64,000 nucleotides of DNA from Prinsepia uniflora (GCA_032719365.1 CM064867.1:41441651-41505650), one strand, 5' to 3'; counted from the stretch's first letter, positions 33,182-45,370 are shown. A program made the numbers and translations. Notes: generated by a model from the letters alone, not told the origin.

Positions 33182-35761
33182 AGACCTACCGATTGACCGT
33201 GGTCAATCCCATCGTCCAACGTGCACAACACACTGGTGCACCCACATCACATCAACATCGGGGCGCCACCCTACCTACTCAAGAACTGCACTCTGGCAAC
33301 GTCCAACCACATACTACTGTCCTCGTTCCAACCATGGTCAGGGCCCCAACCGTCCATCACCAAGCTAACAATCTCTATCCTCATATCCAACTCGAGGCAT
33401 TAGCTATTCGTCTCTTCTTGATTGATACCTACGTATATACCTTATCTTGTACATACTCATGTAACTAATTCCTAGACATAGCATTACTCCCTCACTAATC
33501 CAACCTCTGTCTTGCCATCTCTCCAACCATGCCAAGAGATTTTTCCACTGTCTTATAATACGATTCTTCCTGATGATGACCAGACCTCAGTCTACTCGCC
33601 TCCCGATCGCCACAATCACCTCAGTCATCTCGATCTACCGTGAATCCACTATAGGTGCAGGTCCAACTACGGGTCCAAGGTAGTGGACACTCTCGTCACA
33701 TCAGGTGATTCTAAACATCCTCTGCTCTCTGAATCATTCAAATTTGACCCACAGCCTAGGTGTTCGGTTCTTACACCCTCTTTGAACCCTTTAGCTGTCA
33801 TATAACTCCTCGTCGTCCCACCTAGGGACGAATCCTAGAGAATCCAAGATGATGACATCAAGGTTCATCCTATGTCATCCTTCAGCACCCAGCACTACCT
33901 ACCAAAGAGTCACACTCAGTGACCTCGGAATATCCATCACCAACGCAGAATCAAGTACTCTTCTCATCATCTCAATCACAACTTATCTTGATTCCAAAGT
34001 CCTAATCACGTTGGAAACATGCTTCTTTTCCAATTATGGAGCTCACTCATTACATGAGAATTCCCACGTCCTATAGGCCAACGATTTCCAAGTCCCCAAC
34101 TCAGGAGGTATGGTCAACCATAGTCAACCAAAACCAATCCGCAATGGACTCTCAAGTCCACAGCTCAACTGGACACCCTCCACGCGTCTGTGACTACCGT
34201 TCATGCACATCCAAAAGGATGTCAATTCATCTTAACCTAATGTACCGCTCGACTGAAAAGTCACAACAGGCTTCTACTGTGATCTGCAGTCAAATCTCTG
34301 CATAACACCCTATCTAACCAACTGACCCCTACGTCATAAGACATCAATTACGTCATCCATTTATACCTTTTCATCCGAACGCCACTTAGGCATTCCATCC
34401 TTTAACGTTACCACTCCTGGGCACACACTCGTGCCCTAAGTCTCGTATCATTGTGGAACCGGTCACCCAAACCAAGTACTCTGCAACAGTCGAGTTCCCC
34501 TATTGGAGTTGCAAGAACTCAATCTCTCTCACCTCACGGAAGGCACGGGGATAGTGCAGGTCTAAGAATCGGCTCTTGAACTCCTCCCGAGTCACTTGCA
34601 CCGAGGTAGCATAGCAAGTTTGCCAACACCCATTGTCAGTGTATCATTCTACGATTGTACTCAGCCGTACCGAGTCAAATCCAGAATCTATGCTCGTACT
34701 GTGCGTTACTCGCACACCCTCGTATCCTCATCACGACTGACGAATCCCATCGTCACAATCGTCACGGCAACCTGCGCCTATCCAACTCGATAAGACCCGA
34801 CTACATCCATCGATAGTAGCGTCTACCACAACCTCGTGTAGACCAATCTCAGCATACTCTGCTATCGAGACTCCAAATCCATGCGGTCGACTCACCTCCG
34901 GTACCAACCACTCAACACACAACATCCACCGATCGGTCCACCTCAGGACCCGGTCGACAAGTACCACACTCCTGGTAACTTTCCTAATCAATCTCCTACT
35001 AGGATTATCACAAACCCGGCTGCCCGCTGCAATCCAACTATCCTGACCGATCCCTCGCTCTCGACTCCAAAGAGTCGTCGTACTCCGCTACTGGTGTCCA
35101 ACCAACCAACAACCACAATCGGAAGATCTCGTCCCCTCGTAACCCTAAGGTTCCCAGCCGCTGGCCTCCATAAAAACTTGGACATACTCCGTGTCTAACA
35201 CTGCTCTTGTGCAGTGACGCACAACAACTATTCTGGGGCATCCTTTGCCGGTCGACATCCCTCTAGGATTCGACACACCTAACCATGGAATCTCATGCAA
35301 AATTGGGTCAAATGTTCCTATTCCGAACAATCTCACTCGGGTCAACCAGCATACTCTCCAATCCGACATGAAACAACCGACTAACGGTCTCGACTTCGGA
35401 AGTCGTCATACGGTGTCTACGAGTCCACTAGATCCTATCTCCAGTAACTCGACGATCCTAAGCTGTTGGATTCACTCGAACGGTGATCCCACTCGGGATC
35501 CAACCTCTTGGAGAATACAATATCTAATGTCAATCGAACATTAAACTATCGCACCACGTTCTAAATACAATCTAGCTAAGGTTCGATTCTACTGAATCCT
35601 CGTACTAATACCCTAACTATCAGGTTGATGACGGGCTGTTAGCACTGCACAGACATCACATCCTCGACCTGCGCCTTTCTAAGAGTAAAACACGCTCTGA
35701 TACCAACTGGTATCAGAGTACCTTGAGTATCAAATGAGCCAACCACGCTCTGATACCAACT
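33182..35761 (-). mobile_element. Element M, non-coding internal region, 5' portion
   Basis: It starts at a PBS (35747-35758, minus) next to LTR K and runs to the L1 insertion site; the rest is at 21599-22373. No protein motif is seen. It contains a palindromic double PBS at 35694-35718. Confidence 0.68.
35747..35758 (-). other. Primer-binding site of element M
   Basis: TGGTATCAGAGC on the minus strand, three bases inside LTR K. Confidence 0.9.
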
Positions 35762-37305
35762 TTACAGGACCCGTCCCAAATCCCCAGGGATTAACATGGG
35801 ACGTGCCTCTTCCCGGGGGATTGGGAGCACGTCACATCCCGCAGTAATCCCATGAACAGTGCCACGCGCCCTCATGCGCCGCCCAAAGGGGCTGCGCGTG
35901 GGAGCCACGCGCTGATTACTATTCATCTTCTTCCTTGTGTGAACCAGGTTCGGTTTGGTCCAGGGTTCAGCTGGTTCAACTGAACTAGCGTCGACGGTTT
36001 CCTCCATTTTCGGCCTGTTTTCGAATCCCTTATAGCCCAATTGGTTCATCCCCCTCTAATTAACCGTTCTAGCTTACTCAATCATGAATTTAAGACCTGT
36101 CCTTACTTGCTTGACTTAAGGAAGAAAACCAGAGATTCCTTCATGGCATCCTTGATATTCCGGCCACCCCAATCCATGCTTCCAGGTCCATTCATTCCCT
36201 TTTTACAGCCAGAGCTCGTTTCCATTAGTCAAATGAACTATAAATCCTTAAAACACGATTTTATAATCATTCATACCTTCCACTGTTTCCACGGCTACCC
36301 GCCACGGCAGCCCTCCAATCCCTGCTCCTCGACTTGTTTCACCGTTAAACTCAACAACCAAGTAATTATCGTAGGTTATTACATGCTTAAACGAAGACCC
36401 CACAGTCGAATTCCAAAACAGAGTGCTCGGCTTGCCTCTAGCCGTCTACCACCGTGCACGACGGTGCACTCCACCACCTCCACTCGTCTCAACTGCCCTT
36501 CATTCGTCTTCATACCTCACAGAAAGGGATAGTTAGAAGGGTTGGGTTTATGATCACTATGTTCACTTGTTTTTCACTCTCTGTTTTCCACAAACCGTGC
36601 AACCCCTATCTCTGTTTTCTCCATATTCCTTCACTCTTCACCTCTAGTTTCTCTCTAGTTTCCACTCAGACACACACCCCTGGTACGGAGCTCACACCAC
36701 TAAACCTATCTGCACGATTCACTCTGTTATCTCTATTAAACCCTTTGATCGTGCATCCACGATTTAAACACAAAGAAGACGATAATGAGGAGGCTTCTAC
36801 AGCCATCCAGACCCAGCCACGTGTGGTACCATCTCTAAATAACAGCCAAGTGTCCACTTCTCAGTGGGCACAGATCCCTAGGCACAGAATTGACCAAAAG
36901 GACAAATTACCATTTTGCCTTTCGTATTTCTAGATCCGTAACTTTACCGTCCAATGTCTGATGACAATGTGCTGCCTGTCGTTGTACTCAGGGCGTCGAG
37001 ACCTTCCTAACCGTCCTCGAGTTACGTGAAAAGTAGTTGTCGTGTAAAAAGTCAACAAATTCCCTATTTTACCTTAATTACGATAATGCCCTCGAACTTC
37101 CGAACGTCATAACCTTTTCCTCGGATGTCGGAATTGGACGTGCCACCTGTCTATGAACGCGTGACATCCCGAACTACGTCACAGTCATCGGTCAAAGTCC
37201 ATTTGACCACCCGAATGAAAAGTCGACATTTTTGCCCATTCTAGGGGTAAAATCGACATTTCGCACTATCCGTCCGAAATTATCCAACTAATCGCAGTTT
37301 ATCTT
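35762..37305 (-). repeat. LTR K, main part, split by the Tat element
   Basis: On the minus strand this is the LTR from U3 to the tail (GGGTCCTGTAA). Sequence between the GC box (35865-35925) and the last 100 bp, including the intron-like region, has been lost. The head is at 49192-49247, separated by the Tat insertion. The PBS of M adjoins its tail, and a polypurine-type tract of another element (49248-49290) adjoins its head, so internal sequence lies on both sides. Confidence 0.8.
37301..37305. repeat. Target-site duplication ATCTT, left copy
   Basis: ATCTT precedes the Tat-element LTR (TGTTGAAGC) and matches 49187-49191. Confidence 0.9.
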
Positions 37306-37792
37306 TGTTGAAGCGTTAAATGTTCCAACTGTCGATTACTCGTCGCCCAATCACCAAATGACGCGTTTCCCTCCTGTGACCTGTCAACTCAAGCGGACCG
37401 CGGGTTTCCGTTAGTACGGGCACCAGTGTGGTGCCGGCCTAAGGTTCTCCGACGATCAAGTCAGATGCGTTGTTCGTAAGAGGAAATAGTAAATGGTAAG
37501 TTTGGCAGAGTAATTGTTAATAGTAAGTCTTCATTACCTTAATTGCGAAATGTGTACCCCTTATGTATGGGTAGGTGGGATGTTCAATTCCCAAAGTTCC
37601 GATGTGGGACAAACACTCCTCGATTTACGTTATGACACGTGTTACGTAGACCGAGGGTGGATACGCTTTCACGTGGCATCCCGCATTGGGCCCGGTGTTG
37701 GGGCTGTTATAAGTATAGTAGTTTTGGGCCTTGAACGGAGTCTTGGTTTTAAGTATACGGCCCAGTGGGTCTGGTCAGATATGGTGTCAACA
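37306..37792 (-). repeat. 3' LTR of Tat element J
   Basis: 487 bp, with ends TGTTGA/TCAACA. It contains CACGTG (about 37637) and CACGTGGC (about 37671), plant G-box/ABRE-type motifs. A polypurine tract (ACTTGGGGGACTTC on the minus strand) adjoins at 37793-37806. Confidence 0.92.
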
Positions 37793-37985
37793 GAAGTCCC
37801 CCAAGTCATTGACTGAGATGGAATTTCTCGGTCGGGGACTTGTTTCATTCTCCCAGACCCTGGTGGCGAAGTATACCCGTAGTCCCCCAAGTCCCCTAGC
37901 GGGGGAGTCCGCCGAGACACTCTCGGTCAAGAATAGTGTAGACATAAGTCGGTCTGTAGGGAACTCCTCTCGGTGAACTGGAGTG

Positions 37986-38466
37986 GTCGGTCACGAAAGA
38001 GCGACCATAGCCAGGAAGGATGGACACCGAGCGATGCGAAGGGGTCGGTGTAGGCACATGGCATTCGTGGGGATGTAGGACACCGAGCAGTGTATCCGAG
38101 TCGGTCTAGGTGTACGGCATCCGCATGAGTGAACGGGGGACACCGAGCGGTGTACCTGAGTCGGTCCAAATGTTCGGCATCCGTAGGAGTGAACGGGGAA
38201 CACCGAGCGGTGTACCTGAGTCGGTCCAAATATACGACATTCGTAGGAGTGAACGGGGAACACCGAGTGGTGTACCTGAGTCGGTCCAAATGTACGGCAT
38301 CCGTAGGAGTGAACGGGGAACACCGAGCGGTGTACCTGAGTTGGTCCAAATATACGCCATTCGTAGGAGTGAACGGGGAACATCGAGTGGTGTACCTGAG
38401 TCGGTCCAAATGTACGGCATCCGTAGGAGTGAACGGGGAACACCGAGCGGTGTACCTGAGTCGGTG
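37986..38466. repeat. 60-bp minisatellite in element J
   Basis: Six 60-bp copies run from 38101 without indels, preceded by one or two decayed copies. Each contains ACACCGAGCGGTGT, a 6-bp stem with a 2-base loop, and GAGTCGGT. Copies starting at 38221 and 38341 share variants (TATACG.CATTCG, GAGTGG) that copies at 38161, 38281 and 38401 lack, so there is a 120-bp higher-order unit. The 60-bp period keeps several frames open on both strands; those ORFs are by-products. Confidence 0.93.
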
Positions 38467-38593
38467 TCGAGATGAGAAAAGACGGTTGGGCTACCTTGGA
38501 CGGATGTGGGACACGTGTTCGGTAGGTGTGATTGGTTGCAACACGTGTTTGCCATGGAGAGGGGTGACGCTTCGTAGTCTGTGCACCAAGTGC

Positions 38594-38601
38594 TATAAAT
38601 A
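38594..38601 (+). promoter_or_regulatory. TATA box of the antisense gene
   Basis: TATAAATA lies about 130 bp after the minisatellite and about 290 bp before the likely ATG (38891). No other comparably good TATA was noticed nearby on this strand. Inferred promoter. Confidence 0.55.
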
Positions 38602-38890
38602 TGAGGAGCTCTTCACCGATTTCCTCACTTGTGTTTTTGAGAAAATTGGGGAAACTCTGTCCAACGAAAGAGGCTATTTCCGACAAGCTATTGACGGCGG
38701 TGCGTACGGTGGTGGCGATTTCCGACCTACGGTCCTCTGCGAAAAACACGATAAGCATTTGTTCAAGTCTAATTTTCGATTTAAATAGGAGGTTAGGAAG
38801 AACTGTCCATGAACGTGGTGAAGGTCGTGGCCAGATCTTCGGAGGAACGAGTCGGCTACTGAGTTCTGTTTCTCGTTTTTTCTTTCGTAG

Positions 38891-41415
38891 ATGTCGGTCG
38901 AGAGTGACTCGGTATCTGAGGGTAAATGCTACGACTCACAGGGCGGTGAGTCGTCAGATAGTAGTGTGCATGTGCTCATTCCCATCTCCGGGAGTGAGGA
39001 CGAGGCCCACTCGGCTGAGGCACAAATTAGGGTACAGTCGGTACACAGTACGGCTGAGTCATCCGGTAGGACAACGGAAACTTGTGCTGAGGCTAAACCG
39101 ACCGGCAGGTCGGGTAGTGGCAATTTGTTGGCGGACGCCGAGACAATAGTCAAGGTGGGGGTGCACCGAGCATTGACACTGACCCACGGCCGAGATAAGG
39201 GCACAGTGCGGCTTAACAAAGTGAAAACGACCGAGGACGAGTCGGTCCTGGAGGCCGTTCCGATCGAACGTGCGGCCTTCACCGTGGACGAAATGGTCAA
39301 CAAGGAGACCGAGAAGGGCCTGATGAAGATGAGGAATGAGTTTGGCGTTCTCGACTCGGTGACGACGAAGCTGCCCACAAGAGAGGAAAAACCGAGTAAC
39401 CCCCGGCCGGTATGGCGTTGTTCTATACCCAGCTGATGCACCATGGGGTAAGGCTGCCCCTGCGTCCCTGGCTGCGGAAGATGGTGAAGAGGATGGGAGT
39501 GGCACTCGGTCAGCTCAATCCGAATCTGTGGATTGTGCTCTGCTCCCTCTACACGGCCTTCAGGTGGACCGAGTAGCCGGAGCCAACCTACGCCAAACGC
39601 ATGTACCTGTACGAGTTTGGGTTTCAACAGCAGAGTACCGGGTGGGTCTTCATCTGACATTGCAAGAAGAGCAAACGAGGAGAGTTCATCCTGGACATAC
39701 CGACCTCCCAAAAGTCGTATAAGACGAAGTTCTGCCTGGTCGGTGGGAACTGGGAAGGGGACACCGACGAACCACCCATATCGTCCAAGTTTCAGACCAC
39801 AGGTGGAGATTTGTAGCATAGGCCGACCATTTTGATGTAGTTGTTTATAGTTGGTATATGCCCAATTATGGCGATGTTGGCTGACCAATTCTCGGTGTGC
39901 AGGGTTGTTCCTAGAGGAAGAAATCTCACCGGCGGAGAAGGAAGTCGTCCACCCAGTAAGGGAGATCTTGGACGAGCTTAATCGGAACTGACGGATCCTC
40001 CGGCTGCCGGGGTTTCAGTACAAAGTCGGCCTCATCGACACCGACGAGAGTAAGTGTGTATGTTGCTATGTTTGTTGTTGTGTTTTTTTTTTTGGACTGA
40101 CCGGTTGCTCTGTGTTGAAGTTCCTTATCATCTCGGGAGCCGAATATACAAAGACTGTGAGCAGCTGAGAATGAAGGCTGACAAGAGTTCGGGAGAGTCC
40201 GCGTCCCTGTCCAAAGTGGCGAGCACCTGGAGATGCTCCTCAAAAGGAAGAAGGAGCGAGCTGAGAAAGGGCAGCCCGATCGGTCCGATCGTGCTAAACA
40301 TTGGAGTCATCCCAGCCGAGACAACCAAGTCCACCAGCTCGATCTCCCAAACGGAAACAGAGCAACGTGGGGGGAGACCGAACCCATTCCCCAGAGCCCA
40401 GGCAGACGAAGGCTAGAAAGGAGGCCGAGACAATCCTGTCGGCGCAGGACCAGATAAGGGGCAAGAGAACAATGCCGACCCCATACCTCAACCCTCCTCC
40501 GTCCCCCCCTCGGCTAGACGTGAGGATCCTGGAGATGCTCCAGAGGAGGGGGGATGTAAACCTAGGTGTGTTCACCGACGGGGAGACGATCGGTGAGGGG
40601 TCGCGTACTGAGACCACTCTCTGCTGCCCGAGGCAGATGGTTCCGTTGCTGAACGGGGTATGTCAAGGGGCCTCAACGCCCCTGGATGAACTGGCCGAGG
40701 TGCAATGCCGGTCGGCGGACCAAAGGATGGAGAAAGCCCTGCTGTTTCTAAGCAATGTATGTGTTTGTCATTTTATTTTTCAAGTGTAGTGTTGTTGGCC
40801 GAGTGACTGTCTAAGCTCTTTTTTGTGCAGGCCCTCGGTGAAGTCTACTGCCAATTTAGGAATGCCCCGAGGAGGATGGCTGGTGCTCGGCGGGAGAAGG
40901 ACCGGCTGAGGAAGAAGCAGGAGGAGCTCACTCTTAAGCTCCAGGAGGCCGAGAGGGCGATGAAGGAAACGGCCGACCTCAACCGAAAGTTGGAAGCTGA
41001 AAGGTGGAAGACTCAAGAGGCCTTGGCTGCCAGAGACCAAATTAAGGCCGAGGTTGAGGCCAAAGAGAAAGATCGTCTGAAGCAATGGAAGGAGTTGTGT
41101 CGGGTGAAGGCGGCTAGGGAGGCCGACCTGGAAGAGACTAGAAAGTCTGCGGTGGCCGAGTTCAAAGCCTCCGAGGTGTTCGAGAAGCTGAAGAACGAGT
41201 ACGCCGCCGACTGCAAGCAGGAGTTCTTCCGCAATCTCTTCTTGCACAACCTCGGTCTGACCGTGAAGACCCCCTGGCTCGGCCAGGATATCACCGCCGA
41301 AATGTTTGAGGACGAGTCGGGGGAGGAGGAAAAAGTGGGTACCCAGCCGAGTAACCAGCCAGAAGCCGACCAGGTGGAGCCTCAAAAGGAGCCGGAGCCA
41401 GAGGAGTTAGTGTAG
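38891..41415 (+). pseudogene. Tat antisense ORF (putative gypsy-type transposon protein), multi-exon, decayed
   Basis: This is the extra gene that Tat-lineage elements carry opposite to gag-pol. The ATG at 38891 starts an acidic, serine-rich N-terminus. After a frameshift near 39408, residues beginning MALFYTQLMHHG and including LPLRPW and LGQLNPN match what I recognise as the conserved core of the 'putative gypsy type transposon' family. In-frame stops lie at 39574 and 39655. Intron-like gaps follow (acceptor TGTGCAG near 39902; donor GAG|TAAGTG-like near 40048). A clean phase-0 intron runs 40757-40830 (GTATGTG..TTGTGCAG), joining the frame from 40301 to a 194-residue coiled-coil exon (40831-41415) rich in E, K and R. 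Its role is unknown. At least three lesions make it a pseudogene. Confidence 0.78.
40757..40830 (+). other. Intron of the antisense gene
   Basis: Donor AAT|GTATGTG and acceptor TTTTTGTGCAG|GCC, 74 bp, phase 0. The frame is open on both sides and closed within, supporting splicing. Confidence 0.75.
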
Positions 41416-41607
41416 GACGCTTGTATATCTCCCTTTTTTGTTTTTGGTTAGAAATAGTGGGGACGACCGAGAGGTCGAATTTTGTAAAGCTCTTGCAGGC
41501 CGAGCATAATAGGTCTGCACCCGTGAATGAAATCAGATTTTGCTTGAACAAAAGTTGTAGACCGAGTAATTGTACGAATCTTCCCTCTTTGTCTGAGTGT
41601 TAATGTA

Positions 41608-42291
41608 AGCCGAGTAAGGTTGTACACCGACTCGTCTGTTTGAGCCAAAATTTGAGGGCCAGCCGAGTAGGACTGTACACCGACTCGAATGTTTGTGTCA
41701 AAATGCCAAGTGTTGGGGTGTAGGCCGAGTAAGACCGAACCCCGACTCGTCTGTTTGAGTCAAAATGCCTAAGTGTTGGGGTGTAGGCCGAGTAAGACCG
41801 AACCCCGACTCGTCTGTTTGAGTCAAAATGTTAGTGCAAGCGGAGTAGGACTATACACCGACTCGGATGTTTGAGTCAAAATGCCAAGTGTTGGGGTGTA
41901 GGCCGAGTAACACCGAACCCCGACTCGTCTGTTTGAGTGAAAATGTTAGTGCAAGCCGAGTAGGACTGTACACCGACTCAAATTTTTGAGTCAAAATGCC
42001 AAGTGTTGGGGTGTGGGCCGAGTAGAACCGAACCCCAACTCGTCTGTTTGAGTCAAAATGTTAGTGCAAGCCGAGTAGGACTGTACACCGACTCGAATGT
42101 TTGAGTCAAAATGCCAAGTGTTGGGGTGTAGGCCGAGTAAGACCGAACCCCAACTCGTCTGTTTGAGTCAAAATGTTAGTGCAAGCCGAGTAGGACTGTA
42201 CACCGACTCAAATTTTTGAGTCAAAATGCCAAGTGTTGGGGTGTAGGCCGAGTAAGACCGAACCCTGACTCGTCTGTTTGAGTCAAAATGT
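41608..42291. repeat. Alternating 62-bp/53-bp minisatellite in element J
   Basis: About a dozen units end in TTTGAGTCAAAATG. Type A (about 62 bp) has GTGTTGGGGTGTAGGCCGAG; type B (about 53 bp) has TTAGTGCAAGCCGAGTAGGA. From about 41830 they alternate A-B-A-B. Each unit pairs CCGAGT with GACTCG, a short inverted repeat. The array lies between the converging 3' ends of the antisense gene and of pol. Confidence 0.93.
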
Positions 42292-42391
42292 TAGGTTGCA
42301 AAAGCTAGATAAATGGAAGAGTTTATAAGTGACGGGCGCAATAGCCGGAAAAGTACAACAAGTTATAAGATAAAAGAAAAAATACAAAGTC

Positions 42392-43870
42392 CTAAATGAA
42401 GTATTTCTTCAAGTGGTCGGCATGCCATGGGTGGCCCAGTTTTCGCTCGTTGGAGTCTTCCAATTCATAAGTGCCGGGTCGGCAAACTCTTGTGACCCAA
42501 TAAGGACCTTCCCAATTTGGGCTGAGAGTACCAGCCAAGCTGTCCTTGGTGGCGAGGCTGACCTTCCGAAGGACCCAATCCCCATCTTGAAAACCCCGGT
42601 GTTTGACTCTGGCATTATGGTAGTTGCAAAGCCACTGTTTTCAGGCAATGTTTCTGAGGTTAGCCTGCTCCCTGTGCTCCTCAATGAGGTCTAGACTGAG
42701 CGCAATCGGATGGTTGTTTTGTTCGGGGTTCATAGGTAGATACCCGGTAAGAAGTTTCGTTCAGTTCAGCAGGGATGACGGCTTCTGTTCCGAAAGTCAG
42801 TGAGAAAGGGGTTTCATTGGTCGATGTGCGGTAGGAAGTCTGATATGACCATAGTGAGTTGGGGAGGATTTCAGACCACTTGCCCTTGGCTTCGTCGAGC
42901 CGTGTTTTCAGTGTGTGCTTGATGATTTTGTTGATGGCCTCTACCTGTCCATTGGACTGAGGGTGAGCCGGGGAGGCGAAGCAGAGGCGGATGTTTTGTC
43001 TGTCACAAAAGGCACGGAAACGTGCGTTGTCGAATTGCTTCCCGTTGTCCGTGACGATTGTGTGGGGGAGACTGAAACGGCAGATAATGTCTGGAAGACG
43101 AACGTTTCGATCTGGGTCGTGGTAATGGAACCCAAAGCCTTTGCCTCAACCCATTTTGTGAAGTAATCCACTGCTACCACTGCATACTCTGTCTTGCCCT
43201 TCCCTGCCGGCATTTTCCCGATCAAGTCAAGTCCCTACTGTGAGAAGGGCCAAGGGCTGACCATGGGTGTGAGGTTTTCTGGAGGTAAGTGGAAGAAAGG
43301 GGCAAACCGTTGACATTTATCACACCGTTTGGTTAGCTCTGCCGCATCTCCATGCATAGTAGGCTAATAGAAACCTTGTCGGAAAGCTTTATGGGTCAAT
43401 GACCGTGGTCCAGAATGATTCCCGCAAATGCCACCATGTATATCTTCCAGAATGGCCCGGCCCGCCTCTGGGATGAGACACTTCAGGAGAGGTAGAGTAA
43501 AACCCCGCTTGTAGAGTTGGCCGTTGAGGAGTGTATACCGGGCCGCCTGTCTCAGGACCTTTTTGGCCTCGATCTTATCGGAAGGGAGAGTTCCATTGGT
43601 GAGGAATCCGAGCAGCGGGGTCATCCACGTGCCGTTAGTGTTGATTGGGCAAACTGCCGGGCCCTGTGTGCTGGGTTGATCAAGAATTTCGATCAGGACA
43701 TTGCGACTCTGTTTTTCATTGAGGGGGGATGCAAGCCGGGCTAGAACATCTGCATGGATATTTTCGGAGCGTGGAATCCGAGTGATAGCATAATGGTGGA
43801 AATCGCTGAGAAGAGACTTTGCCAATGCTCTGTATGCTACCATGGAAGAGTCTTTGGCCTCGTACTCGTT
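42392..43870 (-). pseudogene. Element J integrase region
   Basis: On the minus strand it begins with RNase H-to-integrase linker sequence (43843-43364), then the zinc-binding CDKCQ motif, the catalytic core (YFTKWVEA, then VTDNG and QSNGQVE in a shifted frame) and a C-terminal domain with GDWVLRKV and WHADHLKKYF ending at 42392. There are in-frame stops near 43362 and 43235, and at least one frameshift near 43090. Integrase inserts the cDNA into chromosomes; this copy cannot be active. Confidence 0.82.
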
Positions 43871-43876
43871 GGTGAT

Positions 43877-45370
43877 CTAGTTGACGATAAGCTGCGAATC
43901 GCTGAAGATTTGGATCTGTTTTTCCTCCATGGTCTTGGCGAGGCGGAGTCCCGCGAGGAGGGCCTCATATTCTGCGGCATTGTTAGAGGAATTGAATTTG
44001 AAACGAAGGGCGTATTCCATTCGGATTTTGTCCGGTCTGGTGAGGACCAGTCCGGTGCCGGATCCAGTATGGCAGGCCAATCCGTCAACGTAGAGGAGCC
44101 ACGTCGGTTGAGCAGGGTCAAGCTGGGGACTTTCCTCATCCAAGATATGTGTTATGGATGGGAGAGCAGATGGTGCGACCTCATGTGCGGCCACCGCTGG
44201 GGCGTAGGAAAATTCAGAAATGAAGTCCGCCACGGCCTGCCCCTTTTCGGCGGTGCGGGGTGTGAAGGTGATGTCGAACTTGCTGAGTTCTATTTCCCAC
44301 TTGAGTAATCGACCCGATGTTTCCGGCTTCTGAAGTACTTGTCAGAGTGGTCTGTTGGTCATCACGGTTATGGAATGAGCCTGGAACTATGGCCTTAGCT
44401 TTCTAGAGGACATGATGATGGCGAATGCGAGTTCCTCCAGGTCGGAGTATCTGGTCTCGGCGTCCTGTAAAGCCTTGCTGACATAAAAAACCGGGTGCTC
44501 AGCGCCATCCCTGCATTTGATTAGCACTGAACTGACGGCAGAGGCGGAGACAGATAGGTACATGTAAAGGGTTTCCCCGGTGTCTGGTCTCGCCAACAAC
44601 GGCGCCCTGCCCATGTAATCCTTGAGCTCCGTGAAGGCCTTAGTGCACTCCTCTGTCCAGGTGATGTGTTTGGACTTGCCCTTCAAGGCTTTGAAGAAAG
44701 GCACGCACTTGTCGGTGGCTTTGGAGATGAAGCGTGTTAGGGCTGCGACTCGGCCAGTTAGGCTCTGCACCTCCTTCTGGGTTCGCGGAGGCTCCATATC
44801 GACCAGGGCCTTGATTTTTTCCAGGTTGGCCTCGATACCCCTCTGGCTAATCATGAAGCCCAAGAATTTTCCAGAGCTGACTCTGAACACGCATTTCGCC
44901 GGATTTAACCTCATTCGATATCGTTTTAGGACGTCGAACATTCGCGAGAGATTGGGGATGTGTAGGTCAGCCGATTTACTCTTGACGAGCATGTCGTCGA
45001 CGTAAACCTCCATTGTTTTCCCAATCTGGTCAGCGAACATGAAGTTCACCAGGCGCTGGTAGGTGGCCCCTGTGTTTTTGAGTCCGAAAGGCACGACATT
45101 GTAGCAGTATAACCCCTGATCCATCCTGAAGGTTTTGTGGATCTGATCTGCCGGATGCATAAAGATGTGGTTGTAGCCCGAGTATGCATCCATAAAACTC
45201 AGGAGCTCATGTCCTGTCGTGGCGTCGACCAATTGGTCAATCTTTGGCAAAGGAAAACTGTCCTTGGGGCAGGCCTTGTTTAGGTCAGTGAAATCAATGC
45301 ACATTCGCCACACCCCCGAAGGTTTCTTGACGAGTACAACATTGGCTACCCAGGCAGCATAGACGGCCTT
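43877..45370 (-). pseudogene. Element J reverse transcriptase and RNase H
   Basis: On the minus strand the RT has motif A (FMDAYSGYNH), PFGLKNTGATYQ and the active site YVDD followed by MLVKS, typical of the Tat lineage. The connection region and first RNase H lead into a second RNase H-type domain (LYVDG..GSGTGLVL..AEYEALLAGL). A TGA at 45371 interrupts the link to protease and stops lie between 44387 and 44233. The catalytic Asp residues visible in RT are intact. It would copy element RNA to DNA; the stops make it a pseudogene. Confidence 0.88.

Noticed and set aside
36041..36933. Two overlapping ORFs of about 160 residues
   Set aside because: Both lie within LTR K and have no counterpart in other LTR copies.
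37927..38788. Several long ORFs on both strands (up to 255 residues) with 20-residue repeats
   Set aside because: They come from the 60-bp tandem array, whose period is a multiple of three. The repeats are not conserved as protein, and all frames are open alike.
38929..39888. 319-residue minus-strand ORF
   Set aside because: It is the shadow of the antisense gene on the plus strand, which has a recognisable family core. The minus-strand product shows no known motif.
40780..41385. 201-residue Leu-rich minus-strand ORF
   Set aside because: Reverse-strand shadow of the coiled-coil exon (poly-Glu/Lys read backwards gives Leu/Phe-rich sequence).
37986..42291. CRISPR-like array
   Set aside because: The repeats are contiguous minisatellites without unique spacers, in a plant retrotransposon.
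43754..44308. 184-residue plus-strand ORF
   Set aside because: It lies opposite the RNase H domain of element J, which is clearly coding on the minus strand.
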